DNA of 64,000 nt from Armillaria gallica (GCA_037576215.1 JBANDB010000021.1:620001-684000), one strand, 5' to 3'. Positions 11,084 to 23,333 are shown, counted from the stretch's first letter. Translations and numbers: made by a program. Notes: generated by a model from the sequence alone, not told the origin.

Positions 11084-12482
11084 TCAGAAATGAGTGTCCA
11101 TGAGCACCACCTCTGCACCCCAAATAGTCTTCTCGTCGTTAATGGTATACAGGCGCAGCAAACGCAAGTAGCACACTTTCGTTACGACAGGCAATAGTTT
11201 CCTATCCCATGACCTCTCAGGAAATACGTTTGATTTCTCTCTCTACGACGCGTGTCAGGGAATAGAATACAAACCAAGGAAAGAGACAGGGACAATACAT
11301 GTAAGATCTCCTTGTATCCCACTGACATAGCATAAGCCAAGTTATAGTACGTCGGTCTAATCTTCTGACTCTTTGCGTGGCGACAATCTATCGGGATACA
11401 GATGTACTGCGGTTGATATCCAGGTGCCTGAGAACGTAAAATGAGAAGCAATATCCACAAATAATCGAAGATCAACTCACGCGAAAGACAACATCGATGT
11501 AGCATGACTTCCCCGGCAATTTATGAGGAACCGAGTCTGATATATCAACGCACTCTCGATCACCTTTCAGTATCTGGGACATGCTGACCCCAGGAGTATC
11601 GGATGGCGCAGTTGGGTCGTTGAAGATTATCGTATGTCGACTATACGGAGATAGTCCTGGACTCCGAAATTTATACTTCACTTGACCGAGCGCTTCGGGA
11701 ATTTTCTTGCGGTCTTGAGGCTACAGACCAAAATGTATGAGTATTTGGTTGCAAGCGACGAGGAAAGAGGGCCCACGGGAGAACACATCTTGACTTCGAG
11801 AGGGATGTTCGATTGTCGCTCGCACGACACTGGGATGCAGGGCCTATGACTATTCCTCTTCTTTACGAGCTGTGGGGCAGGGAGTACCGGATGAGCATGA
11901 TTCGTTGGTTAATGTATTGAGTCTTACGGAGTGTGTCACGAGTAACTTGGGAAACATCGAAGGCTGTGATGAGGGATAAGGATATACACATATAATCAAT
12001 GGATGATGAAAGCCTACATGTCTTTCCTCCACAGACTCGGGATCCTATTCAGAATACTTGCTCTGCATCAACAATTTTGGCAGAACGTATTATTACCCAC
12101 CGACAATGTTTCTTCCGCGGGTAGGGAGCTCTGAGCGTCAAATATTTCGTCCATCTCGTCGTTCAAGCTTTGGTCCGATTGACTCTGAGCAGACACGGAA
12201 GAAACATCCTATTGACGGATGTAGCAGATTTAGATAGAACTTGATTATTTGTCTTACCGATTCCGACTGAGACGACGAAATCGTAGCAGTAGCCTCATGG
12301 CTTTCTTGAAGGTATGTATATTCGACATACTGAGCGACAGACGCGTCGAACGCGTCAGTGTTGGACGTGTCATAGGGGTATGTCGCGTGGAAGGGATTGG
12401 GTGCCAGATACCCACCAATCCCGTTGGTCTGCGAGAGTGGGCTAACATCAACATAGGGAGGTGATAAAGGGTGCGAAAGCAT
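11084..12482 (-). CDS. Unrecognised fungal protein, tandem paralogue B
   Basis: Eight exons with phase-0 GT-AG introns join in frame: 12482-12258, 12208-12101, 12044-12018, 11963-11928, 11869-11777, 11720-11481, 11427-11299 and 11242-11084, giving 338 residues, almost the same length as paralogue A (336). The N-terminal half is Ser/Thr/Gln/Tyr-rich and probably disordered. The C-terminal half is globular, with YSRHTIIFNDPTAPSD, PGKSCYIDVVFRAPGYQP and YLRLLRLYTINDEKTIWGAE. It shares the middle block and the C-terminal LRL..Y motif with paralogue A, but the two have diverged strongly. An ATG at 12523 with another splice pattern is an alternative start. No function can be given from sequence. 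Confidence 0.65.
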
Positions 12483-14223
12483 CTTACGGTTTCCTCGGTA
12501 CCGTGGATGAAGTAGTAGGACATGTCAAGGAAAGGATGCGATGGAGTTGAACTACACGCTCTCCAGCTTTTATAATGACCACCTACGCCGGCTCCGCATG
12601 GCTCTACGTCTTGTCTTGAACATTGGCCTACAGTTATTGTGACAAAGATCCAGTGCCATGAGAAAACATGACAAGTATTTCAGCGATACCTATTGCGAGA
12701 GCGTCTTTTGACAGCGGATAGTCCATATAAGGTGGCGAAGCATCGTCACTTGCAAAGACAAGCCAAGACTAGAGAGTTGAGGAATTGGCAATTGGAGTCG
12801 CAGCGAGATCCCGGTTCATCTTGTGTCCCGATAGGATCAGCCACAAAGGGCACAAGGCAAGAGATCGTCAAAACTCTTGCGTCTGGGTTAGCGCGAGGAC
12901 GGATGGACGGGCGGACGTTACATCTGCGCATCAGCTCGACTTGAAGCGAACAAGGAGGACATAGCCACGTAACGAAGTACTGACGCGGCCGCATGGGCGC
13001 TTCCGTACTTGCTCAAAGCTCGCCCCATTTAAGGACAGATCTGGGTCAAAACATGCTCCTCGACCAATCATATGCGTACAACAGTGTCTATATCTAGGCA
13101 AAGACAAAGATAAGTACAAGGAGGAGGACAAATTGCTGCCCGAAACGTACCCAGAGCGTGAGACGACGAGGAGGACACGAGGAGGAACAATTCCCCTACT
13201 GAAGCATTCCGTGCTCCACTTGCTCCACGTTTAAACCTTAGAAGATTCATGGTACTACATATTTTCCCTTGCCATCTGTAACAAAGTTTGTTATGGAATG
13301 CTTGATGATACATCCCTCAGACGGACCTTGTTCCGTATTTGGTCTACCCGGTCCGAGTTGCGGCCGTTCTTTCTTTTCGTCCCCAAGTGGTGGTCAAGGC
13401 CGGCCACACTTGCGCTTCTGTGCTATAGCCCTTTCATACAGTGAATCAGGCCGTGTGATCTGATTTTTTTTTCATCTACATCGGAGTGTTTAGCCCACAG
13501 GAAACGTGATGAAGGAAGGAGCAAAGGACCAACGTTCCCATAGAGGATACAACGTCCTGGAAAACAACGCCGAACGGAAGTATCAGTGTTTCCTTGCTCA
13601 AATCCTCCTCTTCAAAAGAGAAAGTCCTATAGTCAAACCAGGACAATGCATACGAACTCTTCGGCAATCCCGCATCGAATATCTGGGAGCAAAAAACACC
13701 ACTTTGGAACAAGTGCAACATTCAATAATAGTGCGGTCGAGATTCTCCGTGTCACTACCGCATCCCCGTGGACAGAAGCTAGTTCGAACTGCACAGCCAA
13801 CAGAAGCGGAATATCGCTACGATTGAGAATTACTGCCCAGATCAACATGAGAAAGGACAGCTTGGGAACGATATTTGACGCCTACCTGCCAGCTACGGTG
13901 TAAGGCAGCCCTTGGTATAAATGGTGAGCTTGAAAATCGTGTCTCAGAGTAGCAGGGTGTCAAGTGTCGCGAAGTTCTTTTAGTTTAGTGTGGGCGTCAG
14001 ATTTAGCAACTGAACCAAGAGGACGTCAATTACATAACCAGCGTTTTGGAGGTCAGTAACTTGTAGTTGAAATGCTTCCGGTTAATTGAGTAATACAGCG
14101 AGTGTTTGGCGCGCGTTCGTATTTTCCATACATCACGTAGGATACGTCGTCAGGTAGGCCATTCGTGATCGTGAGGCAATAACCCTGTTTTAGCGGTGTA
14201 AATTGAAGATATTCGGCAAGGAA
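12483..14223. other. Intergenic; possible small or decayed genes
   Basis: Several ORFs of 60-106 codons are present. The best candidate is on the plus strand at about 13506-13903, where two overlapping frames read like protein, but I could not find a convincing splice model or a recognised motif. The rest shows no coding signal. Confidence 0.35.
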
Positions 14224-14657
14224 GTTACTGGCTTTCCGGAAAATAATGGGAATCAATCGAAGTTTTTTTGAGTCACCTAATTTGGTAATTCCTTGTGCAA
14301 TTATTCGTTTCTCGTTTCTCGAGGCGCCATTCTGAAGTGGAAGACCGTTTTGTCATTGCATTCAACATATGCAACAAAGCAAATATAGTTAAACCAGAAT
14401 AAATGTGTTACGATATAGGTGTCTAAACTCTAGGTGATTTGTGGGCCTCCACCACTGCACTCGCCATTATTAAGGGTATTATGGTACCTGTCTTAGCGCT
14501 GAAGATAAGGTATGAATAATAAATGATACGCGCATGACTGGGGACCGCATTACATGACGATACTGAGGTGGGAAGACTGGGGGCAACGAGGAATTACCAA
14601 ATTGGGTGACTCAAAAAACTTCGATCGATTCCCATTATTTTCCGGAAGTCCAGTAAA
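14224..14657. mobile_element. MITE-like element with about 70-bp inverted ends
   Basis: The segment 14224-14293 is nearly the reverse complement of 14588-14657 (a shared core from ACTGG through CCGGAAAATAATGGGAATC to the GGTAATTCCT end), with about 294 nt between the arms. Similarity stops sharply at both ends. There is no transposase ORF inside. Size and structure fit a non-autonomous inverted-repeat element. I could not see a clear target-site duplication. A foldback duplication of host sequence is the alternative. Confidence 0.65.
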
Positions 14658-15889
14658 GATCAATCCAGAAAATTGACGTTAGTTGAATCAGGAGATGGAG
14701 GGACGAGTTGCAATGATGACCACGACTCGATTGAAAGCTTTGGAGGCTAGACTCTGGAGCGTCTGCGATGGAACTATGTATCCTGTGAGTAGGTGGTAGT
14801 ATACAATCGCGATTCGTTCCTTGGTCGGGAGATCATATTGAAGTTGTAGCTTCTCGTGAATGTAAAAGCTCAGCTTTGCCATGTCGACGTTCAAGTCGAA
14901 CAGTTGGAGCCGCCGGCAATCAAAAGATCGATCAACCTTGTTTCTATTTCAAAATGGAAATCCTTCCTTCGAGCCATCCCTAGACTTTGTTGCAGGCAGG
15001 ACGCTGAAAGGGAAAAAGGTGTCAAGGAATACTCTTACATATTGCGCTTAGCGGTGTAAGTAATTTTCGTATGCGCGCTCGATACCACTTGATGTTGATA
15101 ATCAGTTGATTTATCGACTCCCACAATTTTCTCGGGAGTACTTACGGTCGCAGGTCTACAGTAGGACAATATATTTCAGAATCAGTGTACGCTGGTACTT
15201 CACATAACTAATGCTTCCTCATGCCTCTCTAGCGAAGTTTTACGGTATGCAACGTTCGCTGGAAATTACCTTGATTTTTCTACTGCGTAGAAATACCAGT
15301 AATCTCTCGGGCTTGCGATATTCTTCTCAGTTTCAAATGCTTCGACAAATATCTCTCGATGGCGCCAACTTTTACATTTTCTCCTTCGGCAACGAGTCTG
15401 GTATAGATGTTGTATAAAATAAAAAGTTACCCTCTGACATGGTCCTGACTTCTTTAGCGAGGCACTCCTCTATTAAGGGGCCAAGTATTGAGATTCTCTC
15501 TCGGTTCAGCGTTCCGTTTGTCAAGGGGGTTAGGCCCACTTCTCTGCGTAATTATCCTAAATCGTCGGGTTGAGTGTTGCAAATTAGTTCGATAGGCTCT
15601 GTATCAAGTGCCGTCGCCAAATTTGACATACAGGCCCTGACGGTCATCCCGCGAAGCCCGTTGAATGTCAGCGCTGCTATCTGTCAGCCAAACCGTGTAC
15701 CGCCAAAGTGGAAGGCCAAGGTAACCGGCCACCCGGGCCGATATTGCGGGATTGCCTCTCATTGGTGCGCTTACATAATATCGGTGGCTGGAAGAATCAT
15801 AATCGAAAACTGTTTTTCTTTCACCTACCACCACCTTCCAGTGCCGTATCAGCCGCGTTTTTTCATTTTTGCACTATCAAACAAAAGAA
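14658..15889. other. Repeat-containing intergenic region
   Basis: It contains the second copy of the dispersed fragment (14876-14919). On the minus strand, 14688-14894 reads as a protein-like ORF that runs into that fragment and may be a gene remnant. Towards 15889 lies the SUMO promoter and 5' UTR, with no canonical TATA box seen. Confidence 0.4.
14876..14919 (-). repeat. Dispersed fragment, copy 2
   Basis: This matches 10274-10317 (see that entry). Here the minus-strand frame stays open into a 68-residue ORF, so this copy keeps more of the presumed original coding sequence. Confidence 0.55.
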
Positions 15890-16435
15890 ATGTCCGACGA
15901 AGAACTGCAAGGCGGCCCCAGCCAGGATGAAATCAAGGGAGAGAACAACGATCCAAACGCGCCGATTAACGTCAAGGTGAGGTCGCCACTGAGGGGCACG
16001 ATGCGGCAGTCGCTGAGGATCTCTTCTCTTTAGGTCGTAACGTCGTCCGGCGAGGAAGTGTTCTTCAAGATTAAGCGCAGCACCAAGCTCAGCAAGCTCC
16101 AGGGCGCATATGCGAGCAAAGTGGGAAAGGACGTGGCCACAATCAGGTGAGCAGCGCGGTGCTTTTCCCGTATTTTTTCATTTCGATGACGAACTCTGAC
16201 TTTTTACCTTCAGGTTCTTGTACGATGGCAATCGGATACAAGAAGACGACACACCACAGTCCCTAGAGATGGAGGATAACGGTGCGTATTCAACCTTTGA
16301 GCCACGAGAATGTCAGCTAATTTAATCTTCAGATACTATCGATGTCATGGTTGAGCGTACGTTTCTTGTTTCTCTTGCTGTTTCTCTTGCTCATACCTGG
16401 CTTTGGCAGAGGTCGGAGGCTCCGTGTTGCCGTGA
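15890..16435 (+). CDS. smt3: Ubiquitin-like modifier SUMO (Smt3 type)
   Basis: Five exons: 15890-15976, 16034-16146, 16214-16281, 16333-16356 and 16410-16435, giving about 105 residues, typical for SUMO. The short flexible N terminus (MSDEELQGGPSQDEIKGENN) precedes the beta-grasp fold: VVTSSGEEVFFKIKRSTKL, then RFLYDGNRIQEDDTPQSLEM and NDTIDVMVEQVGG. The di-glycine needed for conjugation is present and is followed by a four-residue tail (SVLP) that a Ulp protease would remove. The protein is conjugated to lysines by the Aos1/Uba2-Ubc9 cascade and acts mainly in the nucleus. The last two exons are very short (24 and 26 nt). The identification is secure from the fold and the processing site. 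Confidence 0.95.
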
Positions 16436-17377
16436 CCACCTTTCTCGTTGTCGCTATGTTCTGCTTCGCCAATCAATATGATATTCAAAGTTGTACTATC
16501 TATCGACAATTGCACCCTCTCTTTCTTGTAACCCCCCCTATATGTGATTTTAATAAGAGATTCAGTCGAGCCACTGGATCACGTTTACCTTCCGGGCTCC
16601 ACGAGTGCGCTGCCTCGCGATGAAAGAGAACTCCTGTGTACGGCATTGCTGTTTTCCTTTGACTCGTTAACAGCCCGCTTCCAATCTTAGGTCTGTCGGC
16701 TTCATCTCAGCGCAACAGCAGACTTTAACACCCCTTTTAGAGTGTTCTGCTTCCGTCTCAGCTGTCAGTCATATTTGGGGGCTCATATTCGTGAACCATA
16801 GTTGCGATGTCATTCTGGCCTATGCTATCCAGCTTGTAAGCCTAGAGAGACCGTTATGCGTGAACCCATCGTACTCATTTCGTGAGTCGTCTTTCAAGTC
16901 AGTGAAAGTCGCTTCTCTGTACCACTGTTTATCACGGTGGGCATTTTAGAAACCTTTTGGACGTGGAATGCCGCAGCTGTGACGTGTCGTACACCACTCG
17001 CCGGTGATATTGGTACTGCCTTTAGCAGATCTGTCATATGGTGTATGGACAGCGCACAAGGATGCGAACTTGCGTTTTAGGTGCGTGCATCTACCAATAA
17101 TAGGACAATATCGCTTCTCACCTCTCGGCAGGCGCCTTCGCCCTTATAAATCCTATTTCAAGAAGATGCATAGAGCGTTCACCAATCACAGTGAGGTTAA
17201 ATATGGAGAGTATGAGAAAAATGTTTCTAATAGCGCCTCTAACAGGTACCGACATCCGCTATCCTAATCAGCAGATCTACACACCGCATGGATCTCGAAG
17301 ATCTGGACAATTATCTTCCTTACAGATATCTATAAAGCTGCTAGGTTCACCTGTAAAGAACCATCCAGACCAGCACA
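16436..17377. other. Intergenic
   Basis: It holds the SUMO 3' UTR and the promoter of the M28 peptidase. A TATAAA word lies at 17331-17336, 42 nt upstream of the peptidase start. Short ORFs here show no family resemblance. Confidence 0.5.
17331..17336 (+). promoter_or_regulatory. TATA-box-like element upstream of the M28 peptidase
   Basis: A TATAAA word sits 42 nt before the ATG at 17378. The spacing suits a short 5' UTR only if transcription starts close to the ATG. This is a sequence match only. Confidence 0.35.
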
Positions 17378-18871
17378 ATGCGTGTCTTTGCTTATCTTCT
17401 CCCTCTGTGTTTCCTTGCGGGTGAGTGCATAACCTCCCTTGTGATGATTACTGAACCTGTGCCAGTTCACGCCCTGGATTCTTCAAGCCAACAATCATTC
17501 TTTAGCACCGTCTGGCCAGCTGGTCCAGGGCACATCATATCGCCTCAGCTTCCGGACCAAGAGCTTACAATGATGCTCAAAGGGATAGACCCAGTGCGGA
17601 TCCAAGCTATCATCGAGAAGCTTGTCTCCTTCGGCACCCGAAATACCCTCTCGAACCAGACAGACCCTCACCGTGGTATCGGTGCCGCCAGAGATTGGAT
17701 CGCCAACGAAATGCGTCAAATCGCAGCAGCTTCAGGAGGGCGCATGACTGTCACCGTCCCGAGCTATATCCAGGAACCCGCGTCTAGCATACCCACGAGC
17801 ACGGTGATAAGCAACATCATTGCCACCCTCCGCGGATCTTCTGATCCGGGGCGAGTATACGTCGTTTCAGGGCACTACGACTCTCGAAACACGAACGTCG
17901 ACAACTTTATCGATGATGCACCGGGGGCTGACGACGATGGGAGCGGCGTTGCTGTTTCGATGGAGCTTGCGAGGGTGATGGCGAAGCATCATCCAGCGGC
18001 GACGATTATGTTTGCGGTAGTGGCTGGTGAGGAGCAAGGGCTGTATGGGAGCAACTTCATGGCAGAACAATTGAAGAACGCTTCCGTGGACGTGCAAGGG
18101 ATGCTCGATAACGATATTGTGGGGAGTTCGACGGCGGATGACGGGACTAAGGACCCGTTCAATATACGGATGTTCGTGCAGGGTATCCCGCCCACCGACA
18201 CACTCAGCGAAACAACGGCTCGTGTCAAGGTCGGGGGTGAGAGCGACACTCCTGCTAGAGAGCTTGGCAGGTTCGTTACCGAAGTAGCCTCCAACGACGT
18301 CACGAACATGGAAGGCAAGTCGTTCCTGCTCCCCTTTACTTGGTCTTGACATATCTGACATCCAAAACCAGTCCAAATGGTATATCGTCCCGACCGGTAC
18401 CTACGAGGCGGGGACCACCTCTCCTTCCTCCGAAACGGCTTCCCCGCCGTCCGGTTCACCGAACCACACGAGAACTTTGCGCACCAACACCAAGATGTCC
18501 GCGTCGAGAACGGCGTCCAATTCGGGGACCTCGTAGAGTTTTGCGATTTTGAGTTTAATGCTCGGGTGGCGAGGGTCAACGGGGCGGCGCTGTGGTCCCT
18601 TGCGCAGGCCCCGGGGACGCCTAAGAATGTTGCGATTGATACTAGTCAGCTGACGAACAACTCGACGTTGAGTTGGACGTTGGATGATGATGCAGCTGGG
18701 TATGAGATCGTGTGGCGGCCTACGGACCTGCCTTCGTGGACACATGTTATACCGGTGGGAAAGGTATCGCGGGCGACGGTGTTGTTGTCGAAGGATAATG
18801 TTGATTTTGGGGTGCGGGCGGTTGGGAGTAACAAGTATCGGAGCCCTGCTGCTTTCCCTTTCAGTGGATGA
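17378..18871 (+). CDS. Secreted M28 zinc metallopeptidase with Fn3-like C-terminal domain
   Basis: Exons 17378-17420, 17466-18314 and 18372-18871 give 463 residues. Intron 1 (45 nt) could be read through, but splicing it gives a cleaner signal peptide (MRVFAYLLPLCFLAVHA). Intron 2 begins with GC (GCAAGT) and ends CAG. The M28 metal-binding residues are all visible: His in VVSGHYDSRN, the bridging Asp in GADDDGSG, the Glu pair in AGEEQGLYGS, Asp in MLDNDIVG, and a late His in FTEPHENFAHQHQD. Family members are extracellular aminopeptidases/carboxypeptidases that release amino acids from peptides. After about residue 375 a beta-sandwich resembling fibronectin type III follows (WTLDDDAAGYEIVWR), which may bind substrate or wall. 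Substrate specificity cannot be told from sequence. Confidence 0.9.
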
Positions 18872-20195
18872 ACAGGCGAGGGACTTAGACACTAGGAATT
18901 TATAAACGAACTGTTCTCACCCACGAAGTAAAGAAGATACTATTGATCACCTAAAAGTGCAACCGAAAATGTTGACCCGCAACATTCTCATCAATTCTGA
19001 GTTGCTCCTCTAGATACTTTGTAGATCTCACCTTTATATTCATTCCAGGAAGTCTTGAATTTTTTTTGTTGTTAACGTCATGGCCGGGAAGTGCAACTGT
19101 GACGGGATGTGACCCGAAATGCCGATACTGCCGGTGCACTCCGGAACACCGTAATCGCAACCAAGCCGTGATCGGCTCAATCGCGGAACCGCTGAGCTTG
19201 TCACGCTGGATTACGCTTCTAGCTTCGACGGCATGTGCAGACTTCACTTTGCCTCTGATCCGGTTGATTTTTTCTCTTGAAAGACTCGAATAATACATGC
19301 CAAGCTTGTATCAAAAATTCAGAGCTGCGCAATGCACCAATGCATTGATATCAGGCAAGAATATGATGTGCAACTCATTTTTGAGTCAATTAGATACAAT
19401 GCAGAAATTCTTGATTATAATTCTCTACACTGAAGGCCAATCTAATGTACTCTGAAATAAATTTACAGGGGGGACAGGTCATAATTGCGGCTTTTATCTA
19501 CAGAGGGCTTTTAGGAAGGATTGAAGCCAATTGCGAATCTGGATCTGGATCTGGGGCCCAAGAAACTGCCGCCAGAGTGGGGTAGGAATCTGGAACGGGA
19601 ATCGAAGTGGTCTGAAGGTCACCCTGAATAGTAATAACTGCATCTAGTAAGTACAAGTCGGCGAATCAAAACCTTGACCTACCAAACGTCAATATCTTTT
19701 TGAAATCTGTGTGACCAGTGAGTAAGACATGCAAGCCAAGAGAAGCAACGTACTTGACCGCGTTCTCGAAAACGATGCCGAAGATGAAAATTTTCCATCG
19801 AGATGGGGTTCTGTCTACGTTTATTCGCCGCCTTCATATAGCCTTCATCCCAGCTTTATTTGAGTGTAAATGTAACAGCCGCTATCATCGAATACTGGTA
19901 TAAAAAATGAAATGGGTATGCGAATTGTTATAACATGTAGCAACATCAAGCTGACTGTAAGAAGGATACCGCATGCTCTTGTTTTCTGTTCAGCATGAAT
20001 GTTGCGTGGACCAAGCGTGGACACTGGACAACCGTTTTGGACGTGCGGCAAGGGCGGCAAGCGTGGGAATGATGAAACCGATCACGTGGTCAATATCAGT
20101 GTAAACAGCCGACAACATACCTCGTGAATCCCATTTCCGACACTGATCTCATCTTCCTTCCCTTCCCCCATCTCCTTCCTTCCCGTGCTTCCTGG
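18872..20195. other. Intergenic, no supportable gene
   Basis: Short contradictory ORFs only. A minus-strand ORF at 18951-19298 has no recognisable motif and no paralogue in the window. A CT-rich stretch directly upstream of 20196 is typical of a fungal core promoter/5' UTR. Confidence 0.45.
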
Positions 20196-23100
20196 ATGGT
20201 CCACCGTCCAGCAGACTCACGCCTTCTCACCAATCTTCTATCTCAGGAAAAGGACCACTCGAAACAGCTGCAATCCCTTCTGGATAGCTCAAATGTCGCA
20301 TTGACATCACTGGCGGCGTATGCATCGGCCTGCCCACCGCCCGCGTCTCAAGTGATATTGTCGGTGGCTGGATCGCTGGCAGGTGCGGCGGAAGCGTTTC
20401 GTGCGTATGCGGTGTCGATAGAGCAATGGCGCGACTATTTGACCGGGCTGAAGGACTTGGAGGACGAGGTGGCTCATGTAATGCGAGACAGGGAAATTCT
20501 GTGCGTATTTCAATGATTCCTGGTATCTATTATTATATGTTTCTATGCGGCGGCGGTGTTGCTTTACAGCTCGACGTTCGCCGCAACGTATGTGGCGGCG
20601 CTCATTACCCCAAGTACCCTGGGCTGTTGCACGCATATATCCATCTTTTTCTTGATTTTATACCCAAGATGCCATCTTATATTCTGCAGATGCTGACTTG
20701 TCTTACTTTAGCGTAACCCGTCTTATAAAGGCTTCCAAGTCTGTCACCAAGTCCAGCAGTAACCGCGAGTCCCTCCTACTTAGCCCCAATACGAAATCGT
20801 CGTCTACCCTTTCCCTCAAATCCGATGAGAGTCCGTCGATGTCCTACACTTCTTCGCCGACATTTCTTAGCCTTGGCGCCAACAAGAAACTACAGAATGC
20901 ACAGGCAGAACTTCAGGCATGCGAGGCTCACCTTGCAATGAAGGAGAAGGAGCTGGACGTGAAACGCTTCGGGGCTGTTCGAGACGGGCTTGCTGTCCGG
21001 TCCAAAGCCTTGACTGACTGCGGCTGGCGCTGGGTAGAGATAGGAAAACAAGTCGACAGTGTTTTGAACGAAGGCACCGGTATGTTACCTGTGCACAGAC
21101 TTTATATTTTTACTGACTATGCAAACAAGCTCGTTCTCCCAATGACAAGCCGCTTCCTCCGTCTTCACCAGGGGAGCATCCTTCCTCCGATATCTCCTCC
21201 ATCGCTCCCTCACAATCCGCTTCCCAAATCAACGTCATAGTTACTCCGGATCCCGTACAGCACATTTACTCCAACCTCGATATGCCCTCGGTCCCGTCTA
21301 CCCCTACTGATCCTGAAATACCACTGCAATTTCAAATACCGCCGGCCCATGCGATCGCTGAGACCGGCTTGCCGCGTGCAAGTAGCCCTCCGCCTATTCA
21401 GAAACACGTTCTTCCGCGCCGGATCACCGAGGAGGACTTGGGTTTCCGAAGTGGGTCTCTAGGAAATCCAGAGGAGACGAATAGCAGTGAGGAGGATGAG
21501 GGCAATGTTCAGGTTGTCGAGAACGCGAGATTCGCTGCATCGTCGAGCAAGATGTCCATTGGCTCTGGCAAGAAGCGAAAGGCACAGAGCACCCCGACAT
21601 CGCCTACGGGAAGTAGCGGTGGTGGTGGTAGCGGCTTTTTTGGGAGCATCAGAGGGCTGTTCAGCCGCCACGGTCATAGGAAAGCGGGGAGCGAGCATGA
21701 TGTGGAGAACGAGGGCGATGAGACACCCACGAGAGGAAGACGAGGCATTAAAGCATGGGATACACGGACCGCGAAGAACATCAAAAAACTCGATGTCCAC
21801 GAGTCCTATTCAAGGTCGCCAATCCCACCACTCCCTGCTATGCCTTCTCCTTCTACGCCAACACCCAGACCTCGTGCCGCGAGTGATACAGTGGGTTCGA
21901 GGAGGCTGAAGAAAGGCCGTGGCGCCGCGAGGAACCAAGGTGATCTCAGCGAGGCAGAGCTGAAGAAGCGCCGACGGAGCACGTCCCTAGATAGAGGGAT
22001 CGTCGATCTTTCTATCGAAAGGGCGGAGGAGTGGGTTGATGGCCAGCGAGAGACGGAGACGGAGGATAAAGGATGGGCGAGTGATACTGCTACTGCACCA
22101 CCAAAGAATGTGAAGAGGAAAAAGTCGAATCGCAAGTCTATGCCCAACGGGACCGTGAAGAGACCAGCTGAAATCAGTACGGATACTATGCATACCGGGA
22201 CAGGATCTGCTGCGATGTCGCCGAGTCTGTCGAGGAATTCGTCGCTGATGAGTGCTTCCAGTGCCCCGGCGCGATTACGCGCTACATCACCCTCGAACAT
22301 ACCTCCTGTCCCTAAGGCTCCGGAGCGGTCTTCTTCGGTTATCGTGCACAAGAAGAGAGCTAGCCTGGATGACGGATCCGGGACAGGTACCAGGAGGCCT
22401 TCGACTACGAAATCTGAACGACGAGCGAGTTCTCCGGTTGGCGCTGGTGCTGTCATGGGAGAAGGGAGCGTCAGTCTCATGAGCATCGTGGAAGACGTGG
22501 CTAGGGCGAATCGGGAAGGATGGGCGGCGTCTGATAAACGCCTGAGCGTAGGAGGTACCGTCAAGCCCGCTGCTCTGATGGATGTCAAGGCTCCGACTAA
22601 TCCTACTGTGAAGGAGTTACGCCGGATGGAGGCGGAAAATGGGACTCTTCCTACTTCAAGAGGAAGGAAGGAGACTGCGATTCCGATTCCGACAGCTCCC
22701 AAGTCGGTATTCAACGAGTCTGGCTCTGGGTTCGATCCTAATAAGATGGTGCAGCCCTCTGCGCCGGTGATCGTGGCACCTAAACCGAGACCGGCTTTGT
22801 CGCCTCTGCGTAGTGCGTTGAAGAGTCCGAGCAGGACGCCTTCTCCGATGCCTGGCCGTCCTCCATCACCACCACCCGCCGTGGCTTCTTCTCCACCAAC
22901 AGCAGTCAATGGCAAGATGAATGGATATGATGACGACGCTGCATCCATCTCGTCGTACGAGACTGGCCATGAGGTGTTCGAAGTAGATGACCCTTCCCCT
23001 CCTCCTCCCCCAAAAGATCCCGCTTATGTCAACCACATCCACGTTGGTTCAGACCTATCTGCTTCTTCTAATGCGTCAACGGAGACACCCGGACCCCGGC

Positions 23101-23333
23101 GACGGAAGAGCGTGAGAGTGGCGTTGCAGCCGACGTTCTCCACGACACCCCCGGCTATCGATTATGACGACGAGGCACTTTGGGCAAGGGCGAATGGGGA
23201 AGGGTGGAAGTCGAACGTGGACGAGGAGAGGGACATGTGGGCGGATTCGAGTGATGAGGATGTTGAGTATCAGAGGGCTAAAACGCTGCTTAATAGAGCG
23301 GCAAGGCGGGAGAAGAAGAGTCGGGGGGAGTGA
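20196..23333 (+). CDS. BAR/IMD-like domain protein with long disordered tail (Ivy1-like)
   Basis: Exons 20196-20500, 20712-21079 and 21130-23333 join in frame to 958 residues. Roughly residues 1-225 are helical and heptad-like (LLSQEKDHSKQLQSLLDSS; AVSIEQWRDYLTGLKDLEDE; KKLQNAQAELQACEAHLAMK; GWRWVEIGKQVDSVL), the arrangement of BAR/IMD coiled coils that bind curved membranes. The remaining 700 residues are disordered, rich in Ser/Pro/Lys/Arg, with nuclear-signal-like basic runs (VKRKKSNRKS), proline-rich stretches that could bind SH3 domains, and a conserved-looking acidic/Trp C terminus (ALWARANGEGWKSN). By family analogy it may be a cortex or endosomal membrane scaffold comparable to yeast Ivy1. 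That is inference. The start is the first ATG in frame (MVHRPADSRLL). Confidence 0.65.

Noticed and set aside
17989..18892. Minus-strand ORFs of 160-196 codons
   Set aside because: Antisense shadows of the M28 peptidase, whose catalytic motifs are on the plus strand.
20124..20195. N-terminal extension of the BAR/IMD-like protein
   Set aside because: The extended frame begins with GTG, not ATG. The first in-frame ATG is 20196.
21806..22948. 380-codon minus-strand ORF
   Set aside because: It lies antisense to the long disordered exon of the BAR/IMD-like gene. GC-rich biased codons on the plus strand create open antisense frames, and the plus-strand frame has the coherent protein.
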